In this document: in pieces, positions 6,005 to 13,724 of the stretch
How positions within the stretch are numbered: position 1 is the first letter of the stretch
Layout: each line of letters begins with the position of its first letter
NCBI GenBank assembly: GCA_030608245.1
Contig: JAUWEO010000011.1
Location: forward strand, 1-18,790
Source of the DNA: Candidatus Latescibacterota bacterium
GTDB lineage: Bacteria; Latescibacterota; MVCY01
Length of the DNA: 18,790 nt
Reading direction: 5' to 3'
Position numbers and translations under genes: made by a program
The notes under the pieces: generated by a model
The model's database searches: none
Seen by the model: only the letters and a program-made list of their open reading frames with translations
Told to the model about the DNA's origin: nothing

Positions 6005-9000
6005 TTAGGGAAATGTATCTCTCAGTTCATCAGAGATAGCCTGGAAATATTTTATCAGAAGCTCCTCATATTCTCTGGAATAACCCTGCTTTAAGGCCTT
6101 TTGAAGCTCGTAACGAAGCAGATTCTTTCTCTCCCCCAGATCCGGGGGCAAGGCTATCGACCCAGCGCGGGTACGGTCTTGACCCACCTGTGATTCTCTT
6201 TTTCGACTGAAATCTGCTTTTCTCAGCGATCTTTGGGCATCTAAGAGCCGGGAGAGGATTCGCCGCTGCCGCTCTAAAGTCTGTGGGGTCACCTGCTGTC
6301 TTTGGAGATCCCGGGCTACCTTCTCCATCTCCTGGCCCAACTGCTCGATTCTGCCCAGGATATCCCGTCTTGTCCCTACCCTCTGGGTAAGTCCCTCAAC
6401 TGCCTTCTGCAAGGCCATCTGCTGAGCGGCCAAGGAGGCCAAAAGGGCCTGCTGCTGAGCGGAAAGGCCTTGTTTACCCTCGCATTGTTGGGTAGCTTGA
6501 TTTAGCTGTTGCTGTTGCTGGCTTAACTGCTGTAGCTGCTGCAGCAATTGACTGAGCCCGGTTGCCGAGGGCGCTTGAGAAAGGGCAGAAAGAGACTGAT
6601 ACAACAAGATGGCAGTTCGGTTCAGTGCCCCCAACGCCTCTTTTTGTCGCAATTTCAGCAGATGAGGATTTCTGGCCTCCAAGGCTGATATTGTCTCGTC
6701 TATTTTTCTGACTGCCAAGTTCAGAGAGTTTGTTATGCTATCGTTAATCCAGAAGCTTTTTCTCGCCACATCCTCCAGAGACCGGACTACCACAGATGTG
6801 CCTTCTCGAATCTCCTGTTGACCTTGCCCTATTTCTGCCAACCACGATCCCAGCGGAGATTCTACCTGGCGGTGGAGTGCTTCCTCCTGCCGCTGGGAGA
6901 GGTAAAGAAGGTCGTGTAGTGCTCTCCCTATTTTTGCGGCAATTGCGGCCTTGCAGCCTTCCAGCATTGCCCGCTGCAGGTTTTTCAGCTCGGTCCAGAA
7001 CTGATCCAGATCGCTCAAGATCCCCTCTTCCATTTGTTTTGCCCCAGTGGTTTTTCCGCCCTGCAAAAGGGAAACCGTCTGCTGCATCCTGGGCACTACG
7101 GCCTTCTCGTTCATAAACTGCAACTGAGATCCTATCTGTTTCTGCCAGGCAGGACAGAGCTCATTCAGCCGCTCTAATCTTTGCTTTATCCCCTCTGTAT
7201 CCCTCTTTATCGCCTCCTGTCGGCCGGCCAATCTCTCTGTATCGGCCCCTGGCAGAGTGCTTTCTTTAAGCAGCTTCTGTCGCCTCACCAGCTCCTCTGC
7301 CTGTTTGACCACCGCGTCCATCTGCTGCTCTATCTGCAGTTGTTTCAGGATGGAGATGGTCCGTTCTATGCTTCTTTGAAGTTCCTCCTGGGAGAAACTA
7401 AACTCCTTAAGAGCCTGCTGAAGCTGTTGAGGAATGAGTTGTTCCATCGCTTGATGGAGTCTTTCTAATCTCTTTTTCATCTCGGGGGTGATAGTCTGTT
7501 CCAGCAAGTCCCTCAACTGCTCCAGCTTTTTCAGCGTCTCCAGGGTGATCAGGTCCCTTTTTCCCAATCGTTGGCTGATCTGATCAATCTGTTCTGAGAT
7601 TCTGTTCAGCTCCGTTGCTATCTGTTCTTGGTTCCCTATGGCGGTCTGGAGTTCTCTCTTCTCATCCCAGGTGAGTTCCTGATGTTTCAGGGCCTTGCGT
7701 CGCAATTCCTCCAACCGTTCTCGGGTGGTCTGCAATTGCCGAACAATCTCCTCCATCGCGGTGATCTGTTCTGCCTGTTCCTTCTCGCTCCTGTTGAAGA
7801 TCTCCTCAATGGTGGGGAAACGTACCATAAAGCGGCGGCTTTGGGCTGATTTGGGACCCGACAGAGAGTCGTTGTCGTAGACCTGAACCCAGTAGAAGAG
7901 GGAATCACCGGGCAGAAGACTCAAATGGTCCAGATCCCAGATGTAGTGTTCCTCCAACCTCGCCTCGGAGGCAGGAGAGATAGGAATTTCCTCTCGATTG
8001 AGGGGGGACGAATCTGCGCTTGCCTCGTCAAATAGCAGTTCCATCCGGGAGAAACCGAAATCGTCCACCGCTTCAATCTGGAGAGACAAAAGCATATCCT
8101 CGGCCAAGTCAGTATCTTGTCCAGGCTGAACAATCCTCACCGCCGGAGGTCTGTCCCTGAGGGCCTCGATGCGGTAACGGATAGGCTGGCGATTGTGTCT
8201 GCCCTGGGGGTCCGTAAGCTCAATATAATATTGGTCATCCTCTCTGAGCAGTAGTTCTGCTTTTGCAAGGCGATGCTCCACCTCCATCCTCAACGGGGGA
8301 CGGTGCTCAAATACTAACCTTGCTTTCTCCAGCGGCTTGTTGGTCAAAATCTTAACAGAGACCTCAGTGCCGACCACTGCGGAGACATGACCTGTGCTCT
8401 CCATTCTGCTTTCCAGACGGGTATAGGCAGGGAACCGATAGCGGAGGAAAATCTCCTTCACCGTCGGTAGTTCATAGACTTCCGCCCGGAACACCTGACT
8501 TTGTGCTCGTCCTGCCTGGACATAATAGTCTATGGAATCTCTGAGTTTATCAAAGGTGCAATAGAGGGTATCAGATTCAGGATTGCCGGTAGGAAGGGTG
8601 GTTTTACTCCATTGCTCGGAGACAGAGGAAAATGAACGGGAAAGAAGGCTCACCGCTGAGGGGATTTCTCCAGTAAGGATGATTTTTATCTTCAGATCGT
8701 CGCCCTTTGACAGGGCGGTATTCCCCGGGAAGACCTGGATAGCGACTTCGAGAGGGCGCACGAACTGGACTGAAGGGGATAGACACCTTCCCAGCGCCTG
8801 CTTAAAAGAAGGAGAAAGGGCCACCAGAAGCAAAATCCACAGACAGCCAGCGGTGGCCGTAACCTTGAGGGATCTGAATAAAGGCCTTTTGTCAATCACC
8901 CGGCGAAAATCGATATTCTGGGCAATCTGATCTGCCTGGAGCACTGTCTGTTCGATCATCTCCGGGGAATAGCCTTCAGGGTTTTGAGTCCGTTTTTCCC

Positions 9001-9340
9001 ACAACTGAAGGGCTCCGATTAACCTCTGCTTGAACTGGGGGAAGTGGCTTTCAATTGTGAGGGCGCTGTGCTGCAGTCCCCTTTGCCTGAGAGGTGGGAT
9101 TGCGCCGTAAGCAAGGAAGACCAGGACAGTGCCCCCGGCCACTGTCAGTGCCAGAATGGTTCGGACAGGAGGAGAAAACCAGAAAATTGTCTCAGCCAAG
9201 GCGAAAAGCAGTCCTGAACCGAGAAGAAAGAGGACAGCAAGAGAGAATCCCCGCAGACATTTTACCACTCTCCAGCGGCGGCGCAGGCTCAAGAGAGCTC
9301 TATTTAAATCCCTGTATGCTCGGTCGGCCGAATTTGCCAT
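6005..9340 (-). CDS. DUF4175-like large membrane-anchored coiled-coil protein
   Basis: A 1111-aa protein. Three hydrophobic segments lie near the N-terminus (about residues 31-55, 59-81 and 157-178). They are followed by a beta-rich extracytoplasmic region (about 190-500) containing phrases such as PAVRIVQPGQDTDLAEDMLLSLQIEAVDDFG and FYWVQVYDNDSLSGP. After that comes a very long helical, Gln/Glu-rich part (about 510-1111) with strong coiled-coil character and a Q-run near 930. This layout matches the DUF4175 family as I know it from FCB-group bacteria and alphaproteobacteria, where the function is unknown. The start at 9340 has AAGGGA upstream, and a plausible promoter lies at 9402-9430. It is probably the first gene of the leftward block. 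The usual MoxR/DUF58/VWA neighbours are not present. Confidence 0.82.
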   Translation of the reverse strand: MANSADRAYRDLNRALLSLRRRWRVVKCLRGFSLAVLFLLGSGLLFALAETIFWFSPPVRTILALTVAGGTVLVFLAYGAIPPLRQRGLQHSALTIESHFPQFKQRLIGALQLWEKRTQNPEGYSPEMIEQTVLQADQIAQNIDFRRVIDKRPLFRSLKVTATAGCLWILLLVALSPSFKQALGRCLSPSVQFVRPLEVAIQVFPGNTALSKGDDLKIKIILTGEIPSAVSLLSRSFSSVSEQWSKTTLPTGNPESDTLYCTFDKLRDSIDYYVQAGRAQSQVFRAEVYELPTVKEIFLRYRFPAYTRLESRMESTGHVSAVVGTEVSVKILTNKPLEKARLVFEHRPPLRMEVEHRLAKAELLLREDDQYYIELTDPQGRHNRQPIRYRIEALRDRPPAVRIVQPGQDTDLAEDMLLSLQIEAVDDFGFSRMELLFDEASADSSPLNREEIPISPASEARLEEHYIWDLDHLSLLPGDSLFYWVQVYDNDSLSGPKSAQSRRFMVRFPTIEEIFNRSEKEQAEQITAMEEIVRQLQTTRERLEELRRKALKHQELTWDEKRELQTAIGNQEQIATELNRISEQIDQISQRLGKRDLITLETLKKLEQLRDLLEQTITPEMKKRLERLHQAMEQLIPQQLQQALKEFSFSQEELQRSIERTISILKQLQIEQQMDAVVKQAEELVRRQKLLKESTLPGADTERLAGRQEAIKRDTEGIKQRLERLNELCPAWQKQIGSQLQFMNEKAVVPRMQQTVSLLQGGKTTGAKQMEEGILSDLDQFWTELKNLQRAMLEGCKAAIAAKIGRALHDLLYLSQRQEEALHRQVESPLGSWLAEIGQGQQEIREGTSVVVRSLEDVARKSFWINDSITNSLNLAVRKIDETISALEARNPHLLKLRQKEALGALNRTAILLYQSLSALSQAPSATGLSQLLQQLQQLSQQQQQLNQATQQCEGKQGLSAQQQALLASLAAQQMALQKAVEGLTQRVGTRRDILGRIEQLGQEMEKVARDLQRQQVTPQTLERQRRILSRLLDAQRSLRKADFSRKRESQVGQDRTRAGSIALPPDLGERKNLLRYELQKALKQGYSREYEELLIKYFQAISDELRDTFP

Positions 9341-9401
9341 TTTTTTCCCTTGTTCTCCAGAAGGCTAACCACAGAGAGAAAATCATGTTTTTCTGCTTCT
9401 A

Positions 9402-9430
9402 AATATAAAGTGATAGTGCTGGAAAATCAA
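9402..9430 (-). promoter_or_regulatory. Probable promoter of the DUF4175-like gene
   Basis: On the minus strand TTGATT (9430-9425) and TATATT (9407-9402) are separated by exactly 17 bp, upstream of the start codon at 9340. The match to sigma-70 is five of six bases for the -10 and four of six for the -35. It is divergent from the strong promoter at 9524-9552. Confidence 0.5.
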
Positions 9431-9523
9431 CAGAAAAGTGACCAGGAGCTCCCTTTGGCCCTCAGCTTCGAGACGGCCAAGATTTCTTGAGAGGGAAAAT
9501 TTCTTCAGCACAATGGAAATATC

Positions 9524-9552
9524 TTGACAAAGCAAAAAAAATTATGTAATAT
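9524..9552 (+). promoter_or_regulatory. Strong sigma-70 promoter of tRNA-Val
   Basis: TTGACA (9524-9529), a 17-bp A-rich spacer and TAATAT (9547-9552) form a near-consensus promoter. Transcription would begin about 9559, some 135 nt before the mature tRNA. Confidence 0.78.
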
Positions 9553-9558
9553 GTATGT

Positions 9559-9694
9559 TCTTGCTCCCGAATGGCAACATGGTTTCCAAAAAGGCATCTT
9601 CCGGTAAGATCTTCACCGACCGGGGCAAGGAGAGCTTCGGGGGCACTACCTTAAGGGCTGTAGGACCTTAGATTTCAAGAAACCTATTCCTAAT
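9559..9694 (+). other. Untranslated leader of the tRNA-Val transcript
   Basis: About 136 nt between the promoter and the mature tRNA 5' end. It can form small stems, for example TAAGG…CCTTA near 9650-9670. A 30-codon open frame beginning ATGGTTTCC near 9580 lacks a ribosome-binding site, so I do not call it a gene. The leader would be removed by RNase P, whose RNA is encoded 1.4 kb downstream. Together with 9341-9523, which holds the divergent promoters, this accounts for the 354-bp gene-free stretch. Confidence 0.4.
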
Positions 9695-9768
9695 GGGCGA
9701 TTAGCTCAGTCGGTTAGAGCGCCACGCTCACATCGTGGAGGTCACTGGTTCGAGTCCAGTATCGCCCA
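9695..9768 (+). tRNA. tRNA-Val (anticodon CAC)
   Basis: A complete 74-nt cloverleaf: acceptor GGGCGAT/ATCGCCC, D arm GCTC…GAGC, anticodon stem CCACG/CGTGG with loop CTCACAT giving anticodon CAC, variable loop AGGTC, and T arm ACTGG-TTCGAGT-CCAGT. The discriminator is A at 9768. The CCA end is not encoded (CT follows), so it must be added by CCA-adding enzyme. The tRNA decodes GUG. Confidence 0.96.
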
Positions 9769-9817
9769 CTCTGTGGGGAATAAACACACGGGTTCCTTCA
9801 AGGAGGGCCATAACAAG

Positions 9818-9943
9818 TTGCTTCCCTTATATATCAACCCTGTGAAAAATAGGAAGATAATCTTGTTTACAGAAAGACAGGGGACAAAGATTCTTGCCCT
9901 GACTGATTTAAATGAAGATGGAATATTCAAAGAGTGCACTTAA
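9818..9943 (+). CDS. Possible 41-aa small protein or gene remnant after tRNA-Val
   Basis: A short frame from a TTG at 9818 to a TAA at 9941 reads LPLYINPVKNRKIILFTERQ then GTKILALTDLNEDGIFKECT. A good Shine-Dalgarno, AAGGAGGG (9800-9807), is placed 10 nt before the TTG. The stop codon forms the loop of the terminator at 9933-9951. The residues look protein-like rather than random, and DLNEDG resembles the Ca2+-binding turn of FG-GAP/VCBS-type propellers, so this may be the residue of a larger lost gene. The frame stays open upstream into the tRNA, and a GTG at 9773 would give 56 aa. There is no homology evidence; it could be chance. Confidence 0.28.
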   Translation: MLPLYINPVKNRKIILFTERQGTKILALTDLNEDGIFKECT

Positions 9944-9957
9944 AGTGCACTTTTTTT
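9933..9957 (+). terminator. Intrinsic terminator of the tRNA-Val unit
   Basis: AGTGCACT (9933-9940), a TAA loop and AGTGCACT (9944-9951, self-complementary with the first arm) are followed by a T-run to 9957. It separates the tRNA transcript from the zinc-ribbon gene starting at 9994. Confidence 0.88.
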
Positions 9958-9993
9958 GTTAGGGAACTATCCAAGCAAGGAGGAGTATAAATA

Positions 9994-10707
9994 ATGAAAG
10001 AGCAGTTGGCCGTACTTTCGGAACTACAGAAGATCGATATTCAGATCGACAGGCTGGAGAAAACCAAGAGTGAATATCCTGCTGCTATCTCTGCAGCCCA
10101 ACAGCAGCTTGAGCAGAGCAGAACAGACCTGCAAGCCCAAAAGGAGGAAAAAGAGGAGGCAGAAAAGAGAAGACGTCATCTGGAAAGAGAGCTGGAGGTG
10201 GCTACTGAGCATCTGGAGGCCTCCCAGCAGAGATTTGCCGAGGTCAAGACAAACAAGGAATACGAAGCACTGCAACGAGAAATCGATACTTGGAAACAGG
10301 TGGTAAGCGAAACTGAAACACAGATTCTTGGAACTATGGCTGAGACCGAACAGTTGACCGAAAAGATACTCACCGGCGAACAGAGACTGAAGGAAGAAGA
10401 AGAACTGAAACAGAAGCAGATATCAGAATTTCGGGCCAAACTGGAACCAACAGAGGCAGAGATCAACAATTATAAGCAAGACAGAGAACAACTTACCAGT
10501 GGGGTTGAAAAAAGGTTGCTTTCCAACTATGAGAGAATTCGCAAAGGCAAAAAGGGGGTTGCGGTAGTACCTGTTAATAGGAAGGCTTGTGGGGGATGCT
10601 TTAAACAGCTCCCGCCTCAAAAAGTGGTGGAAATCAAGAAAGGCAACAGACTGATCACTTGCGACAGTTGTGGAAGGATACTTGTTTGGGATGAAACTGC
10701 GGAGTGA
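9994..10707 (+). CDS. C4-type zinc-ribbon coiled-coil protein (DUF164 / FlgZ-CdsZ type)
   Basis: A 237-aa protein with a long antiparallel helical hairpin (about residues 1-190, rich in E, K and Q) ending in a zinc ribbon: Cys199-x2-Cys202 in ACGGCFKQLPPQ and Cys223-x2-Cys226 in TCDSCGRILVW. This is the architecture of the widespread HP0958/FlgZ and chlamydial CdsZ family, thought to act as adaptors or chaperones that bind nucleic acids or secretion-associated partners. The precise role in most bacteria is unknown. The start at 9994 has AAGGAGGAG upstream. Its stop overlaps the rnhA start by 17 bp, so the two are co-translated, a pairing often seen in genomes. Confidence 0.9.
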   Translation: MKEQLAVLSELQKIDIQIDRLEKTKSEYPAAISAAQQQLEQSRTDLQAQKEEKEEAEKRRRHLERELEVATEHLEASQQRFAEVKTNKEYEALQREIDTWKQVVSETETQILGTMAETEQLTEKILTGEQRLKEEEELKQKQISEFRAKLEPTEAEINNYKQDREQLTSGVEKRLLSNYERIRKGKKGVAVVPVNRKACGGCFKQLPPQKVVEIKKGNRLITCDSCGRILVWDETAE

Positions 10708-11212
10708 CTCTTTTTTAACAGCATACATAGATGGAGCTTCCCGAGGAAATCCAGGCCCGGCAGCAATAGGGGTGCTAATTGAAAAAGAGCGAAGGCCCCT
10801 GTTGGAGATGAGTCAGTATATAGGACATACTACCAATAATGTGGCCGAATACACCGCTTTAATAACCGCCATAGAGGAAACCTTAAGATTGGGTGGCGAA
10901 CACCTTCTTGTTCTCTCCGACAGTCAACTGGTAGTAAGACAGATGAACGGCAGCTATAAGGTGAAGAACCCTAATATTGTGCCTCTGTTTCAGCGTGCCA
11001 GTGGCCTTTGTCAGAGATTGAAAAGTTTTCACATCGAACACATAGAAAGGGCCGTTAACAGCCGGGCAGATGATCTGGCTGACCGAATTGTTAGACACTA
11101 CCAATCTGGGAAATTCAACCTAAGGAGGAGCCAAAGTAGGCCGGGTGGTTGCTCTGCTGGTTCAACCAGTGGGGAGGAAAGTCCGAGCTCCGCAGGGCAG
11201 GGTGGTCGGTAA
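10691..11212 (+). CDS. rnhA: Ribonuclease HI, reading frame extending into rnpB
   Basis: A type 1 RNase H that degrades RNA in RNA-DNA hybrids. The four catalytic acids are present: Asp14 in AYIDGASRGNPGPA, Glu53 in NVAEYTAL, Asp77 in LSDSQLV and Asp127 in SRADDLAD. The enzyme core ends near residue 137 (IVRHYQ). The ATG at 10691 overlaps the zinc-ribbon gene; an in-frame GTG at 10670 would add seven residues that duplicate the ribbon sequence and is less likely. There is no stop where the domain ends: the frame continues about 83 nt into the rnpB RNA and stops at 11212, giving a low-complexity Gly/Ser-rich tail of about 27 residues. A one-base shift near 11120 would end the protein at a TAA at 11121-11123, so a recent indel is possible. 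Confidence 0.9.
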   Translation: MKLRSDSFLTAYIDGASRGNPGPAAIGVLIEKERRPLLEMSQYIGHTTNNVAEYTALITAIEETLRLGGEHLLVLSDSQLVVRQMNGSYKVKNPNIVPLFQRASGLCQRLKSFHIEHIERAVNSRADDLADRIVRHYQSGKFNLRRSQSRPGGCSAGSTSGEESPSSAGQGGR

Positions 11213-11545
11213 CACCGACGGGCAGTGATGCCACGGAAAGTGCCACAGAAAATATACCGCCCCACACCTTTCAGACTCGAGAAAAAGGAGAAAACTATTC
11301 TCTTAATGTTGATTCCTTCGTAAAAAGGTGCGGGGTAAGGGTGAAAAGGCGAGGTAAGAGCTCACCGTTTCGGTGGTGACATCGGAAGCATGGCAAACCC
11401 CACCCGGAGCAAGGCCAAATAGGAGAGGAGAGGTGGCCCGCCTCGTTTTTCACTCTCGGGTAGGCCGCTTGATCCCTATGGCAACATAGAGACCAGATAA
11501 ATGGCCACTCTCGACAGGACTCGGCTTACAGGCCTGCTTTGGCTT
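11129..11545 (+). ncRNA. rnpB: RNase P RNA (bacterial A-type)
   Basis: The catalytic RNA that matures tRNA 5' ends. P1 is formed by GCCAAAGTAGGCC (11130-11142) and GGCCTGCTTTGGC (11531-11543), 13 pairs with one G-U. Conserved regions are present in order: GAGGAAAGTCCGAGCTCC (about 11174-11191, with P4 5' strand), ACAGAAAATATACCGCC (about 11246-11262), GAGGTAAGAGCTCACCG (about 11351-11367), AAACCCCACCCGGAGCAAGG with AAATAGG (about 11395-11422), and ACAGGACTCGGCTTACAGG near the 3' end (P4 3' strand region). The ends are estimated from P1. The first 80 or so nt overlap the rnhA frame. No separate promoter or clear terminator is evident, so it may be processed from the upstream transcript. Confidence 0.95.
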
Positions 11546-11646
11546 TCCAACCCCCAAACACTCGGAGAGATGCCCGCTTTTCGGACTGAATCAATAGGGC
11601 ACTTCGCAAATAACACTATGTCTTCTAAATATTAAGGAGGGAAAAG

Positions 11647-11991
11647 ATGAAACTTTTATGGAACAAAATTAAGAAGGGATTCCAGACTGGTGTCTCCGTT
11701 ACTGTGGAGAAAACAGAGCAGTTGAGCAGGATCGGCAAGCTCAAACTCGACATCGCTGCCATCAGGCGAGAGCTGACTCACACTTTCAGTCAACTGGGGG
11801 AAACCATCTATCAGAAGGCAGCCCAAAAGAAGAAACCAGAGCTTTGGGCCGACGAGGAAGCTAAGACTTTGATAGAGAAAATGAACTCCCTAAAACTGAG
11901 CATAAGAGAAAAAGAGAACGAACTGGATAAAATACGAGAGGAGAAAGAAAAACAGAAGACAGAAAGCGAAGCCGAAGAGTCTTCTACTTGA
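11647..11991 (+). CDS. Small lysine/glutamate-rich coiled-coil protein, unknown
   Basis: A 114-aa protein with no signal peptide or membrane segment. It opens MKLLWNKIKKGFQTGVSVTV, then forms helices: about residues 20-60 (KTEQLSRIGKLKLDIAAIRREL) and a strongly coiled-coil stretch of about 75-105 (LKLSIREKENELDKIREEKE). The tail is acidic and serine-rich. A clear AAGGAGGG ribosome-binding site precedes the ATG at 11647. It sits between rnpB and the protease gene, with a 115-bp gap to the latter. I do not recognise the family. A cytoplasmic, oligomerising structural or adaptor protein fits the composition, but that is inference. Confidence 0.75.
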   Translation: MKLLWNKIKKGFQTGVSVTVEKTEQLSRIGKLKLDIAAIRRELTHTFSQLGETIYQKAAQKKKPELWADEEAKTLIEKMNSLKLSIREKENELDKIREEKEKQKTESEAEESST

Positions 11992-12106
11992 GCAAGAATC
12001 CTGGAACTCAAATCTGTTTTGGGCGTTTATATAGAACAGACAGGGAAAACGAAACGCTGAACTGCAAATAACTCCAAAATGTACCGTGAATAAAGGAAAA
12101 AACGAG

Positions 12107-13627
12107 ATGAAACAGAAAGTATCGGAGATTAAGAACTATGCGATCGTCGCCTCTATTGCGATTTTGTTCACTTTTGTGGGGATAATCATCGCTTCCGGAC
12201 TGGGAAGAACGCCTGTAGTTCACACTGAACCTTCTGGAGAGGAAGGGATGCCACAGGAGACTGTGGTCGCCACCAGCCAAAGCCCCTTCGGGTTGGCCAT
12301 CCAAAGAATGGGGCCTGCTGTGGTTTCAATCACTGCTCAAAAGGTGGTAAAGGTGAGAGTCCCCGATTTCCCCTTTAAATTCAAAGGTCCATGGGAAAAC
12401 TTCTTCCGGCCTTTCCCTGATCCGGAATTCAAGAAGGAAAGAAAACAACACCAGAAAACCCTCGGCTCGGGATTTATTGTGGACAAAGAGGGACATATCT
12501 TGACTAATAATCATGTGATCGCTGGGGCCGAAGGGATTTCGGTTAAGTTGTCTGACAAAACGGAATTCAAGGCAGAGATCATCGGAACAGACCCGGAAAC
12601 GGATGTGGCGCTGATTAAACTGAGAATAGACCAAGAGATCCCTGACCACGAGATAGCAAAATTAGGTAATTCCGATAAGATCGAGGTCGGCGACTGGGTG
12701 GTGGCGCTGGGAAATCCCCTGGGACTTGAAAGAACGGCCACACACGGAATAGTGAGTGCGAAAGGGCGATCTGGCCTCTCGTTTCACGGCGGAGCACCCA
12801 GTTACCAGGATTTCATTCAAACGGATGCTGCTATTAACTATGGCAACAGTGGCGGCCCCCTGGTGAATGTTAAGGGAGAAGTGATCGGCATCAACACCGC
12901 TATCACCGGGAATGTGCAGGGGCAAAATTTCGGTTTCGCCATACCCATCAATATGGTCCACAGGGTGATGAAACAGCTTATGGTCAAGGGTAAAGTGGTG
13001 CGGGGCTATTTGGGTATAACGCCCAATGAGATAACCTCTGATCTGGCAAAGGCAATAGGCCTCTCTGCCACTGAAGGTGTTCTGGTAGCCACAGTCGAAC
13101 CTGACACACCGGCAGAGAAAGGGGGGCTGAAGGTAGGAGATGTCATTCTCCGGCTTGCTGGGGAGAAGATAAAGACTGTCAAGCAGTTCCGGATGCTGGT
13201 CGCCAACCATGCACCGGGGGAGAAGCTGAAGATGACGGTTATCCGTGACGGCAAAAAGAAGGAGCTCAGCTTTACCCTGAGCGATCGGGCGCAATATCTG
13301 AAGTTGGCGACTGGGGAGTCGGAAGGTGAAGAAACCCAGGCCTGGATGGGGATGGAAATGGCCAGTGTCAAAAGCGATGTTGCCCGCTCAATGGGAATAA
13401 AAGAGGAAACCGGGGTAGTGGTTGTCGGGGTAGAGAACGGCAGCCCCGCCGAAGAGAAAGGAATAAGGCCAGGGGATGTCATCCTTCAGGTAGGTCACTA
13501 TCAGATTGAGGATTTAGAAGATTATCAACAGGCTGTCCGGAAGCTGAAAGGCAGTGAAAAACCTATTCTGTTCTTGATAAAACGAGGCACATGGACCCGT
13601 TTCGTTGCACTCGAAGAAGAACAATAA
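12107..13627 (+). CDS. htrA: HtrA/DegP-family periplasmic serine protease
   Basis: A 506-aa envelope protease and chaperone. A single N-terminal membrane anchor or uncleaved signal lies at about residues 11-32 (YAIVASIAILFTFVGIII). The trypsin-like domain has His136 in TNNHVI, Asp166 in PETDVALIKL and Ser248 in GNSGGPL. Two PDZ domains follow, at about 300-390 and 415-505 (GYLGI…GGLKVGDVIL and GVENGSPAEEKGIRPGDVIL). The insertion rich in Phe and Pro near 87-105 resembles the LA loop region of DegP/DegQ. I chose the ATG at 12107 because AAAGGA precedes it; a GTG at 12086 has no ribosome-binding site. It degrades misfolded periplasmic proteins. No partner regulator is adjacent. Confidence 0.95.
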   Translation: MKQKVSEIKNYAIVASIAILFTFVGIIIASGLGRTPVVHTEPSGEEGMPQETVVATSQSPFGLAIQRMGPAVVSITAQKVVKVRVPDFPFKFKGPWENFFRPFPDPEFKKERKQHQKTLGSGFIVDKEGHILTNNHVIAGAEGISVKLSDKTEFKAEIIGTDPETDVALIKLRIDQEIPDHEIAKLGNSDKIEVGDWVVALGNPLGLERTATHGIVSAKGRSGLSFHGGAPSYQDFIQTDAAINYGNSGGPLVNVKGEVIGINTAITGNVQGQNFGFAIPINMVHRVMKQLMVKGKVVRGYLGITPNEITSDLAKAIGLSATEGVLVATVEPDTPAEKGGLKVGDVILRLAGEKIKTVKQFRMLVANHAPGEKLKMTVIRDGKKKELSFTLSDRAQYLKLATGESEGEETQAWMGMEMASVKSDVARSMGIKEETGVVVVGVENGSPAEEKGIRPGDVILQVGHYQIEDLEDYQQAVRKLKGSEKPILFLIKRGTWTRFVALEEEQ

Positions 13628-13663
13628 GCCTCGATGAGATAGATAATTATGGAATCTATTTGC

Positions 13664-13705
13664 ATCTATCTAAATCAATGCTGTCTTCAATCTGTCTAAA
13701 TCAAT
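13664..13705. repeat. 16-bp direct repeat pair upstream of rpoD
   Basis: ATCTATCTAAATCAAT (13664-13679) and ATCTGTCTAAATCAAT (13690-13705) differ at one position and start 26 bp apart. They lie in the 97-bp gap between the protease and rpoD, ending just before the rpoD ribosome-binding site. They may be a local duplication or a pair of protein-binding sites in the rpoD leader; no -35/-10 pair is obvious. Confidence 0.65.
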
Positions 13706-13724
13706 AAAGGGGAGTGAGATAAAG

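Noticed and set aside
9580..9672. A 30-codon frame in the tRNA-Val leader as a possible leader peptide
   Set aside because: It has no Shine-Dalgarno and a short length, and lies in a transcript whose product is a tRNA; chance is the simpler explanation.
9742..9939. A 65-codon minus-strand frame ending in a WAILDSNQ-like peptide
   Set aside because: It reads antisense through the tRNA-Val 3' half and the terminator. That peptide is a familiar artefact of translating tRNA T-arms.
12662..13294. A 210-codon minus-strand frame inside the htrA gene
   Set aside because: It is antisense to a protease with all catalytic residues, and its translation has no recognisable features.
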